Positions 24,815 through 34,360 of a stretch of 34,360 nt of DNA are shown piece by piece. Source of the stretch: Pelargonium tetragonum. Lineage: Eukaryota > Streptophyta > Magnoliopsida > Geraniales > Geraniaceae. The stretch spans positions 1 through 34,360 of the forward strand of contig JAYMTL010000170.1 of assembly GCA_036897445.1 (NCBI GenBank). Reading direction: 5' to 3'. Each line of letters opens with the position of its first letter. The stretch's first letter is position 1. The translations under genes were made by a program, and so were the position numbers. The notes beneath the pieces were generated by a model. The model ran no database searches and had not been told where the DNA came from. It saw only the letters and a list, made by a program, of their open reading frames with translations.

Positions 24815-26260
24815 TGATAGAGATTGATCCAAAAATGCGGAGGGCCCATTTCGTTTAGATAAAAGTAAGCTAAGCGGGACTTAAATGAACTTTTCCGAGT
24901 AGGGCATATCCCGAAAATCGTGTGTAGAAGTATATAGTCAAAGTAGGGGATTGTAGGGGCCCCTATCAAGTAAGCTATTTTTCTATGTTGTTAATCTTAT
25001 AATATTAGGAATGAAAGTATACTGCTCTTCTCTAAACGGCCCTACCACAACCGCTCGATCTGTAAAATACTAGAAGCTAAAGTAAGGTTAAGAGTCTCCG
25101 GGTATTCCAATAAAGTGCACTTTTATTATAGAACTGGACGGATAGAAAACTCTGCAATAGGTTACCTCAACTTTAACTTTGCAGTTCCTTCCTTGCAGGG
25201 GAGTCCTTCCAACCCAAACACAAGAAAGGGCAATGTCATACTAGATCGCATTACCTAAGTAACCTTTCCGACCCTCCTTGTTCTCAAATTTGGGCACATT
25301 CTCAGGAAGCCCGCACTACTTTTCTACAACTGTATAAGACCTTTCTGTAAACTTTTCTTAAAAGTAACCTTAAATTAGAGATATAAAACTGGGTTCTCTA
25401 CCGTTTATAGTTTCTGTTATAGGTTGGTAATTTGGCTCTAAGATATTCTGAAAAACTTACGTTAACTGGTGTTCCTATCTTCACTCTGATTCCAAGTACC
25501 CTAAGGTAGGCTTACTAATATGCCATAACTGTGTAAAAGATTCTCCGAAAGCTGAACGTGTGAATCACTGATAGAAACTAACTCTTTTTGTCAGCGCCCT
25601 GTACTAGCGTCAAAATAGCTTATCTAAAACTGAGAAAAAGGCTCTGATCTGCATGCAGAATAATTTATTTACAAGTCCTTGGTTTATATACTAAGATAAG
25701 AAAGAGCACCTTTTAACAAAACTTAAAGGATGGGTTATTAGTTGCATTCCTACTCTATCCTTTTGGCATTTTTGAGGTTTTCATATAATCTTGATCTAGA
25801 ATGGAGGTATTAAAAAATATTGTAATAGAGTTTACAGTGTCAACAATTTTAAAATTTAACTGATAACAAAGTATAAGTACAGATATAGAAAAATTATAAC
25901 AATAAATAAAAACATGACACTGACTTTATTCTTACAAGGATTTTGACTTATTACTTTGGTATTCTTATATAATATTGTATTGTGGAAATTTTATCAACAT
26001 TCCAGATTCTTGACAAATATCTAACGGATTCTTCTAGAATAGAAGTTCAGCTAGGTTATGCTCCAGTACAATAATTATAAGGAATCCCTACGCAGCACTC
26101 TTCACAGGTACTCTCTAAAATAAAAAATCAACTAAATTAAGACCGGTTATGAAAAATATAGGAGTAGGACTCGCCCATTGGAACTAGCATAATAGTCCCA
26201 GGCTAGTTTTTTTAAAAGCTCGGGTAGAAGAAAGCCAAGAATACTATATAGAACACAAAA
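24815..26260. other. Degenerate AT-rich non-coding DNA
   Basis: No gene is recognised. GGGCCC occurs twice within 120 bases (24842 and 24957), the second inside a 12-bp perfect palindrome (24954-24965). At 25790-26000 the sequence is especially A/T-rich, with short A-rich runs but no true microsatellite. Confidence 0.5.
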
Positions 26261-26264
26261 AGGG

Positions 26265-26320
26265 TGGGAACCTCTCGGATTCGAACCTACTACTTTGATC
26301 GGACTCCTATCAAAGCTTGC
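26265..26320 (-). other. tRNA-like fragment (B box and hairpin), not a functional tRNA
   Basis: On the minus strand, GGTTCGAATCC (26277-26287) is an exact match to the tRNA T-arm / Pol III B-box consensus. Just 5' of it is a 7-bp perfect hairpin (26293-26315; CTTTGAT pairing with ATCAAAG, nine-base loop) where an anticodon arm would lie. However, the T-stem pairs poorly, the loop is nine bases rather than seven, no D arm is seen, and no acceptor-stem partner is found upstream. It may be an eroded tRNA-derived SINE head, a tRNA pseudogene or coincidence. Confidence 0.2.
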
Positions 26321-26376
26321 CGGGATATTTTGTTATTATGATAGAATTCTCTATAGGAATAGGATAGCCCTAAAAA

Positions 26377-26404
26377 AAAAAACTTCCCCCCCTTTTTTAA
26401 GGGG
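26377..26404 (-). repeat. Hairpin-plus-T-run repeat, copy 2 (inverted)
   Basis: On the minus strand this reads CCCC, TT, six A, seven G, AAG and a T run of eleven (six counted in the span). It is the reverse-oriented counterpart of 8600-8626, differing by one G and the T-run length. It lies about 90 bases upstream, on the same strand, of the tRNA-like fragment at 26265-26320; that association is not seen at copy 1. Confidence 0.45.
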
Positions 26405-29400
26405 CTGTATGATTTACCGAGTTAAGTAACGCAGAGCTCGAATACTAGCAACCCCAGGCAGCTAATGAAGCTCCCTATAAGGGAGATCCCGCTATTTAGG
26501 AAAAAAGCTTGCTCTATTTACACAATTTTTTGAAACCGGTACAAGAATTTTTATTTATAAGGATTACACGCAATATTATCAGGAAATCCATAGAGTTTTC
26601 TTCGCTTCAATTCAGAACTTCCCGTGGCAAAAAGACTTGGCACTAGTTAATATAAGGTACGGAGGGCTCCTTAAAGTTTTATAGGTGCTTAAACTGGGAT
26701 GTAATACAATTGAGGAGCGCCCTTCTAAAAGCTATTGGAACAAACCCTAAACCTCTAAATTTCTTGGTTTAAGTGGTATCTAGAGTAAGATACTATAAAA
26801 AAAGATTTACAAATACTATCACTATAAAAAAATCAGGATATCAGATAAAACCGGATTCAACAGGAACTTGTATAAAATTTCTTTTCCATATGGGAGTCCC
26901 GTACTTCCCCTTGTTCCGCGGTATTTAGTCTTCTATAACAGAAAAAGACTTGAAGATTCACTAACAACCTCTGCCTAAGTTGTGTTATCATAATGAGAAT
27001 TGAGGATTATTCTTTCTACACACTGTACTCTAAATATTCTTTGTAACAGAGAACCGAACTTAAATTAAAAAGACTAAGGATTAGGGTTACTTTTTTTCAC
27101 AAATTTAGCGCTTCTTTTTATCTATACAATACATAATTTATACTCGAGCGCTCTAAAAAAGGAATGGAATTAAGATTCGAATCCTATTTCGATAGTTGTA
27201 GGGGTCGGTAATAAGAAGTTTTTCTAACGAGAAGAAAATGACTGACAACGGGCCTTGATGAATAAGCGAATATAGCTGTTATTATAAAGTATAGGCCCTT
27301 TTTTATTACAAATCACTGCTGAGAATTCATTTTAATTATTTTATAGCGGGTAATACAATACCAACTCCCGAAAAAGTTCTTGGGTATTTGGAAACTGGAA
27401 TTTTCTCAACAGTGTTAATATCTATGGGTTATGATATATATAATGCAATTTTTACTGCGTACGCTCAAAGCTTCTTGATGGTGGGTGGGAAAGCAGAGTA
27501 TTCTTTCTTCACGACACAAGACTAAGTTTTCTAAAGGCTTTTTTGTATTCCTTTGCTGTTAATATATCTGGATCTGGTTTCTTTAGGGTTTATTATATTA
27601 TAATGTTCGAAAATAAAAAAGGGGCCTTATAGTTATAGAATATATAACAGGTGTAAGGACTCCGTGCTTTTCTTTAGAGTTCTTGTAGTAATTTATAAAG
27701 AAAGAAATTCTCGTATGAGATACTTTGAAATTTTTAAGACTATAAGTGCCCCGGGTAGATTCAGGAACAACTTAAAGATCCAGATTTTTTTAAGTAACTG
27801 GATATAGAGTTAGTACAAGTCGTAGAGTTCCCTAAAAGGATAGTTAGTGACTCCCATATAGTATCAGGGTAATCCCTTTTTGTATTTGTTTTATTACATC
27901 TCCGGTAATTGAACTCTTGCTTTTTTCTTAGATATACAAATTATTAAAAATATAGAGAACTTTTTGAAACGGACGCTTTTAACTATATTGGAGACTGTCT
28001 TGAATTATATTCACTTTGTTGCCTACTTCGCAACAGCTTAGATTTAGAAGGGATCCCCTCAATATACAAACCCCCGGTAATTGCGTTTTACAAGGTTGCA
28101 TATACACAAAGGGAGAGGCTTATAACGATCTTTCCTATTATAAATTTCCGGGCTTTTTGAATAGAAAACTTGAGGGCTTCTACTTACTCTTTATTGTGAG
28201 ACTTTAAAAAGACTATCCAGTTAATCGACAGAAACTTTGGACTTAAGCCTTGGATCCAACCTATTTCTAAACACAAGGAAAGCCTCTCTTGTAGGAAATT
28301 ACTATTTCCTAACTCAAAAGATATTAACCTGCGGGCAGTTTACAAACTCTAAAAATGGGCTCGGAATAGGGAATAATAAAATACCGGATTGTCAAAGATA
28401 GATGCTTCTAACTGAAAATTCCGGAATAAAAGATTACACTTTTAAAGTAAAGAGCCTCTATTTGGCAATTCCTGTACTTCATTTCTACTTTCCCCGGAAA
28501 TTTAACACAAAGAAGCTTCCTTTTATATACCTATACCTTAGTCTGGGTCTGGGAATCCTTAATTAAAAAGAAAAACTTAAAAATAGAGACCCTAAAATTT
28601 TTCATAACAGGTCTCTGCCTACCAAGACCCAGCTTCTTCTTAATTACATTACCTTGTTTCTGACTCTCGAAAGCTTTTAAGGAGATACTAAAGGACTTAC
28701 TTAATAGCTATAGCTAACCCGGTTTAATACCGATCCCTACGCCACCCGTATTTTCTTTGTAGGCTATACCCTTAAAGGTTTCCCCCGTACTGCACATAGG
28801 AAAAACCCTTAAACTCGAAAAGATTTGGAATGAAGAGGCTCCTTTGCAGTAAGAGGGCGCTGCATCTCAATAGAAGAAAATCTCCAAGTCTTATCTAGAA
28901 TAGCTCGATTATCTTTAGTTTAGATACCGAGCAAGCCGGGTTTTATTCGGAGCTTTTATAGTCTTTCTTTTTCTTATATTATATGTTTACTTTACTCACT
29001 TTAAATCTGAAACTCCCTTGCTTAAAAATGACTTAGATTTTGGCTGAGAATTGGGGAAGGTGAAAACTGCACTTCTTGGCTCGTTATTTGTATTCCTAAT
29101 TGGGGATACAAAAGCTTAAGTTTTTGACTCCTTTATACTTCTTTTTTGCGCCTTGACTTGGGAAGAGAAAAATATTATAATAAAAATGTTAGGAAGCCAC
29201 ATTAGATACCAAAAACCGGTTGTAAGGAAATTTCCGTACGCTATAAAAACCAGTATCCCCTTTATAAGTTTAAAAAAGAATATAAAAGGCGCTATTAGAG
29301 ATTAAAACGTCAAAATTCTCTCAAGTCAAGGGTTAGTCTTTTAACTTTACGGATTAGCAATTCTACTTCACTAGATTCAGTAAAATTACAGAGTAGTGGA

Positions 29401-30874
29401 AGCCTGCGGATTATAGAATCAAAACTTTTTCTTAAATAAAGGGATTTTGACTAGCATAAGTATATAAGATTACCTCTTGAGTAAACCCTTCCTTATCTTT
29501 TCAGTGAGCTATCTCTTAGTACGAACCAAAACTCTTTTTTGTTGAAGGTAATACAGAGCTCTCCGGTTCCGACATTTCAAGGGTTCACCATACCTATAAG
29601 AAAATGGCATGATGCAGTAAGACGTAGGTTCTATTCCCATTAGTAGAGACTCTTCCAGAATTCTTACAACCTGTCAAGTAGCTCTCTATTCATATCTACT
29701 TTTTAGTAGACTTACAACATTCAATTCTAGCTAAGCTAACTTATTAAGAAAAAAGGAATACAAATGAAATAGAATAATACCGAAGTTTATTTATATAAAT
29801 TCTTTTGTTTAGGTGTACTGTAAGTTTCTTCTATTTGATATTTGACCTTATTATCCTTTGATTTTTATTATATAAATTGTATACTTTATTAGGATTTCTA
29901 TTAAGGAGTGGATCCCTTTCCTTGTACTCAAAAGCTACTAAACAGAACGGACTTATAAGTTACCCGTTAAATGAACTAGAATACCGGTTAGGCAAAGCCC
30001 TCCCTACTTACATACTGACTTACCTCTAAAACTCCTATAAGTATTATAAGGTTTCCTTCATCTATACTACAATTACAAACAAGATAAAACTCCTTTCTAG
30101 CTTAAAAAACTGAGAGCATAACTCTAACCTGACTTTCAATACCTGTAAACGAAAACTTTATGAAATCCTTATCTTAATTTTAACCTTTTTTAGAGTTTAG
30201 AGGAAGCGGGAATCCCCTTGCAAAATATTATATTCTAAAAGTAGTTTTTTATTAAAGCAATTTTATAGGGTTAAATCAGTTTCCTGTTGTTAACATTAAG
30301 ACTTTTTACTTATAAGATTTACAAAAGGGCAGCCCGCCTATACTAGCTATGATGAGGCTTTAGGGTTCCCCTTTTTAAACATTTGTATAACAAGAATTTT
30401 TGCACCAGGTATAGGATTTCCATCAAGTTGTTATGCCCTTTAGGAATATATAGTGATATTTCGTTAGGAAATTCATTCTTTTCGTTTATTTCATAGTAAG
30501 TTTTTCCTCTACAAGGTAAGAGTGTCAATAAAGTGCTAGCTTTTGCAAACTATACTATAACGGAGTTTTATAAGAAGTAAGTAATTCTATTTTGAGTTTA
30601 AGTGGTATCCCCACAAAGGAAAAAACTAGGCAGTTATACTTAGTTAATAGACTTCCTTCGGATCCTCTGGAGAAAACCTTAACTCTATACTATATTTATT
30701 TTATACTGTAATAAAAAGTATAACTAAGGACAACAAAACTCTATTCATTACAAGAATATCTAAAAATCCATCCTAAGGCTATTTAAACATAAAACGTAGG
30801 TTAGCCTGCCCAGTAAACTGAGATTTTTGTACATTTCAGCTTTTTAGCGCACATTCTACTATTAAGTTTTATAT
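26405..30874. other. Degenerate AT-rich non-coding DNA
   Basis: No gene is recognised. The longest frames are 63 codons (28016-28207, plus) and 61 codons (30343-30528, minus), both within chance. A second B-box-like string, GATTCGAATCC, lies on the plus strand near 27174 without tRNA structure. GC-core palindromes persist (GGATCC at 28051, 28252, 29910 and 30660). Confidence 0.5.
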
Positions 30875-30889
30875 CCCCATTACTGAGAA

Positions 30890-31262
30890 AGGCAGAAGCG
30901 GGAGGGATACGCATTAACAACAATTCTTCCTATTCCTCCCAAGGCCTTATACTCATTGCCGATAAGAACAGAAGACAAGAGGTATTACCCTAATGCAGTA
31001 CAACCCATATAATCTACCCATTAAGCAACTAAAAATAAGAACTAAGACACTGTAACTATAAACTATATAAGAATGCTTATAATAAGCTACAATAACAATA
31101 AGACATAAGTTATAAAAAGTACAGCCCCTCCCTCTTTCTCCCTTTGCTACTGCTCCAGCCGCTATAGCTTCTGTTTCCGTTTTTGCTATTGACAAGTCAA
31201 AGAAGAAGAAGTTGGGTATTATAATGTAATAGTAATAAAGTACTGACTAGAAAGACTCAACG
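30890..31262 (+). repeat. Island 2, module D
   Basis: This is the first module of island 2. The segment at 30952-30981 shares 25 of 30 bases with island 1 module A and keeps 8 of 10 codons' residues in the same frame. An Ala/Pro-codon-rich patch (about 31140-31190) leads directly into the Lys-rich tract at 31194-31212. Spacing from the 30-bp anchor to the Lys-rich tract is 242 bases, against 294 in module A. Confidence 0.45.
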
Positions 31263-31661
31263 CCTCCTTCGTGTCAGTCGGTAGAAGATATACTATTTTC
31301 CCTTACCTTATTAAGTGCGTATACTCCATAGCTATATAAACGCACAGGGCAAGAGTAAACTTAAGAAAGTAGTACTATCTAATACAATACTATACGAACA
31401 AGAACAACTAAAACTACTAAAGATAAACCTAAAAGTAAAGTAACTAATACAATAAAACAAACAGAAGTAATCCATAACAATAAATAAGACAGGATAGTCT
31501 CTATCTCTATGGCTATAGCTCCTCTTCCTAACGCTCCTAAGCAACAAGTTCCAGCTCCCGTTCCTACTTCTGTTCCTCCTAAAACGAGTAATATAAAAAC
31601 GAAAGAGGTAAGTCCGCGTTGTGTTCCTTTGTTTACAATTACTAAAGAGCAGCTAAAGTAA
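31263..31661 (+). repeat. Island 2, module C
   Basis: The module starts with CCTCCTTC and TCAGTCGGTA (31263-31283), exactly as module B does at 6304-6330 apart from spacer length. A run of Pro/Ala codons follows at about 31510-31580, then Lys-rich codons ending in GTAAGTCC (31608-31615), the same 8-mer that ends the Lys-rich tract of module A (6249-6256). The repeat period relative to module D is about 375 bp. A further AACGATAAAGA string at 31748 could mark an eroded third module, but nothing else supports one. Confidence 0.4.
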
Positions 31662-32151
31662 AGTAGGAGAATTAAAGGGTTTCCCCTGCCCTAGTGAAAG
31701 AACTAGTTTTCTAAATAAAAAAGGGCTCTAGCTAGAATGTCTTAAAACGAACGATAAAGAGATCTTATTAAATCCATACTCTAACCGCTAACCCGACCTA
31801 AAAAGCTAGTACTTAGTCTTATAGTTAATATTCAGATAGGAATAAGCTAAAAGAACCAATCATGGAGTAAAGGAAAATAGATAAAAAGAGTGATAAATGA
31901 GTAGAGTTCTAACTTGCAGAGTCTTATTAAGGCTTCGTTCTAACCATAAGAGTTTAGAAGGGGTTACAAAAGACTAACTTCGAACTTTAAGCATCAAGAG
32001 TAAGGGGACTTTTTTATTGCAACCTAGTTTCTTCTTTTATACACTTACGGGATCAAGGCCTTTTGAACTCGAATCCGTTAGGAATAAAACCTTCCTTTAG
32101 TTAGGGAGCATGTCTAACTAAATAAAGGAATAAGAATGCCCAGAACTTTCT
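31662..32151. other. Degenerate AT-rich non-coding DNA
   Basis: No gene is recognised. The first half keeps some of the island texture (AACGATAAAGA at 31748-31758). The second half returns to the surrounding type with dense TAA/TAG. Confidence 0.4.
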
Positions 32152-32388
32152 TTATCTCTTTATACCTATAACTTGCTTTTTAAAAAAGCTGTGACTTACA
32201 TTCCTTAGAGATAGACTCTCTATCTGTATCCTGGCAGCTAGACCTTTCTCAGGAGACATACCTCCCCTCTTAGTCTTAACTATAACTGTCTTATAACCCG
32301 TACTTGTTTTATCGTTCTCCGTAGCTACTGCATTCTTCTTAAAAGCTAGACTCCAGATCTCTTTACTGGGTATTGTTAACTCGGCTTG
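32152..32388 (-). other. Coding-like open stretch, unidentified, no start codon
   Basis: The minus strand is open for 78 codons plus a stop. It has no ATG near its upstream end; the only internal Met is residue 44, so it would be an internal fragment. The peptide is unusually protein-like for this window: Trp at residue 12, many charged residues, and a segment KTKRGGMSPEKGLAARI at residues 38-54 that looks like a structured or nucleic-acid-binding region. Codons favour CTA, GTA, AGT and ATA, as expected after C-to-T decay. The upstream part contains an AACGATAAAACAAG string, loosely like the island landmark AACGATAAAGACATAGC. No family is recognised. It is probably a fragment of a decayed repeat-encoded or host protein; chance is not excluded. 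Confidence 0.3.
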
Positions 32389-34360
32389 TTAGTTTCAGGC
32401 TAAACCTACAGAATTCTTTATACTACATTTTGACCTTTGTATTTCACTTTATATAAGGGCTACGTCTTAATTTACTTATGAGAAACTCATCACTACCGGT
32501 CCTCCTCTGGGAATGCCAAACTCGCTACCTATAAAAGAAAAGGGCAGTGCTTTATTATACTTTTGGGTAAACAATTAAAGGTTTAAATAGAATCAAACCC
32601 TGACACGATATAAATTTGGTTTATTTGGCTACAAAGGTATCGAAGATGAGTTTTTAGCAGCGCTTGCCTGTTAAACTTCATAAGGTAGGTATAGTGTGCT
32701 ATAAGCAAGAGAATGAAATAAAAGAAGATATCTTTCAGAGAATCAGAGCTCTTCTGTATAGGCTCGGTAAATTCCTCTTTACTTAAATCTCGATTTTAAG
32801 AAATGAATTTTTAGCCCTTCCTTTGATAAGTTTTAACTCTCAAATTTCCAGTAAAGGGTCTCCTAAATGTCCCGAAATGCCGGAGAATAGAGTTCGGTAA
32901 AAAGTACAATGTAGCTCGGGTACATGGCAATTGGAAAAAGCCGACGCAGTCTTACTTGTAGAAAGAGGGAAATTCCTATAGTTTAAAGGGAGGGAATACA
33001 TAAAATCCCGTAGAAGATATCTTTACTGCATGCTTTTTTTAGAGCGCATATATACAGGACTGCCCCAAACCTTACTTAATAAGGGGCCCTTTACTACACT
33101 CCTATTCTATAATTCCGAAATTTAATAAAAAATGTACATAAACCTAGAAATTTACAGGAGCTCTTATAAAACCAAGTCGAATACCTTGCTATAACTTACT
33201 AAATACAAATAAAGGGGAATCAGAATCGCTTATATAAAGAAATTGTTAGATCAAACCTGGAAAGAACAGAAGTGTAAGGGTTCAAGTCGATACTATATAC
33301 TAAGGATTTCCCCTATTTTCATTTTATCTCCTTTCTGCAGTATAGGCGATCCTAGACTTAAGTGGTGTATGCTAGAACTGCCTTTGAAAATTGAAATGAC
33401 TTCTGAAATTCTGTGAAAAGGCAAGATTTTTAGGATACTTTAAGTTCATTCATATAGATTTTTCTTAGAATAAAGGCCGGGGCTCCTTAGGAACTAATTC
33501 TTCTCTTCTAAATCTTTCCTTTAGAATCTTAGTGTATTATTGAAAAGCTCCAGCTTATCCCCTGCGTTTCACTAGGTTTTGGGAGTATAACATACAAAAA
33601 AGGGTCCTATAAAAACCTAAATAAAAAAGCTAAGTTGTTACGGCCCAGAAATAGTATTTGCAAAATTTGAGTTTTACTAAGTGTGAATGTGAAAGAGTTG
33701 TTTTACCCTTTCCGTTTTCTTGTTAGCTCGAAGCTTTATATAAATGCTAAGTATTCCCAGGGTGGTACTGCAGGAGTGTTTGGCAATGCTTTAAAGGATT
33801 GTGCTTAGTTTATTCTAAAAGGATTTTTGAGTATAAAACAGTCAATGTTAGTACTTCGACACGCTTGTTAACCCAATCTAGAAAAGTCAGAGCTGAGCTT
33901 GTAGTTAATTCAAAGAGGCGGTTTCCGGGGGTCTCCATGATTAAAGAAGATCATTTCTACACGAAGAGCTTCCTCGAGTTAGAAACTCCTAATTTTTAGT
34001 AAAGATAAAGGGGCCTCGTAAGATTCTATCTTTGGTATTGAAATTTCTGTTTCTCACAGCTTTAGGACTAACTAGAATCAGTACCCTTTCTATAAAACAG
34101 AATGAAGAACCGAATTCTAAAGGAGGCAAATATTAAATAAGAAGTACCTGGTATACCCGCTGTAAATGGAATCTCTTTAAAAGGTTTCGACTAATGTTTA
34201 GGGTTTTACGAGAGAAAAGGAATTGTGATGAAACAAGCTATGGTACTGGATAAGAATATAGCTATGAAAGGTATGCTGAATAGGAAAGCAGTGCTAACAA
34301 AAGAGTGATACAGGATAAGAGAAACAAGTTTGGTTGAAATTGAGGGAAGTCTAAATTGGG
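32389..34360. other. Degenerate AT-rich non-coding DNA
   Basis: No gene is recognised. A 66-codon plus frame at 33799-33999 opens at TTG and has no motif; it fits chance. GGGCCC occurs at 33084-33089 and a near B-box string (GGTTCAAGTCG) near 33280. The window ends without any sign of a gene boundary, telomere or other chromosome landmark. Confidence 0.5.

Larger units (their letters stand above)
30875..31661 (+). repeat. Island 2: relic of the same unidentified element as island 1
   Basis: This A/C-biased stretch has few G or C runs. It repeats island 1's landmarks in the same order: a 30-bp match (30952-30981), a GCTACTGCTC string (about 31146), a Lys-rich tract AAGTCAAAGAAGAAGAAGT (31194-31212), CCTCCTTC (31263) and TCAGTCGGTA (31274-31283). 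A second module follows. Short frames have protein-like, low-complexity composition: a Pro/Ala-rich frame at 31509-31661 starting with ATG (50 codons) and a Lys/Leu/Gln-rich stretch at 31315-31443. On the minus strand, frames of 80 and 71 codons (30953-31195 and 31332-31547) are probably shadows. The element is broken and its family unknown; RIP-like bias suggests it was once multicopy. Confidence 0.55.

Noticed and set aside
27165-27200. tRNA T-arm suggested by GATTCGAATCC
   Set aside because: The string is itself palindromic and no other tRNA arm is present nearby.
30953-31547. Minus-strand frames of 80 and 71 codons in island 2 as genes
   Set aside because: They are Cys/Ser/Tyr/Phe-rich low-complexity peptides, as expected for the reverse of Lys- and A/C-rich DNA, and the shared-frame evidence favours the plus strand.
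1-34360. Plant mitochondrial or algal plastid spacer DNA
   Set aside because: Not excluded outright, but no organelle gene fragments, rRNA or intact tRNAs were seen, and the strong CpA/TpG loss with TpA gain fits fungal RIP better.
1-34360. CRISPR array, prophage, toxin-antitoxin or defence system
   Set aside because: No regularly spaced repeats, no capsid, integrase or nuclease-like frames, and no operon structure anywhere.

Overview
No intact gene, rRNA, convincing tRNA, CRISPR array or complete mobile element could be recognised in this window. It is AT-rich (roughly 35-37% GC by eye). The longest open frame is 87 codons, and 34 kb of random DNA of this composition should give a few tens of frames above 60 codons, so the frames present need no coding explanation.

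The sequence has a strong and fairly even mutational signature: excess TpA with loss of CpA and TpG. Hand counts at 11161-11400 gave TpA/ApT about 29/17 and (CpA+TpG)/(ApC+GpT) about 14/23. This is the classic footprint of repeat-induced point mutation (RIP). The best guess is therefore nuclear AT-rich heterochromatin (isochore, pericentromere or gene desert) of a filamentous ascomycete. That assignment is inferred from base statistics only. An AT-rich organelle spacer or another eukaryote's non-coding DNA is less likely but not excluded.

Layout: 1-5811 is degenerate AT-rich DNA. 5812-6620 is an island of different texture (A/C-biased plus strand, few G or C runs). 6621-30874 is again degenerate DNA; within it lie a pocket at about 8.9-10.6 kb where the RIP signature is weak, an 18-bp palindrome (9091-9108), a 16-bp inverted repeat (13041-13185), a hairpin sequence present in opposite orientations at 8.6 and 26.4 kb, and a tRNA-like fragment at 26.3 kb. 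30875-31661 is a second island, homologous to the first: both carry the same short landmarks in the same order, and each seems to hold two tandem modules. 32152-32388 is a coding-like open stretch on the minus strand. The rest to 34360 is degenerate DNA.

Nothing here suggests genes working together. The islands look like fossils of one unidentified repeated, perhaps once protein-coding, element. The most useful observations are the RIP signature, the collinear islands, the minus-strand coding-like stretch and the excess of GC-core palindromes. I did not find a convincing undescribed active system.
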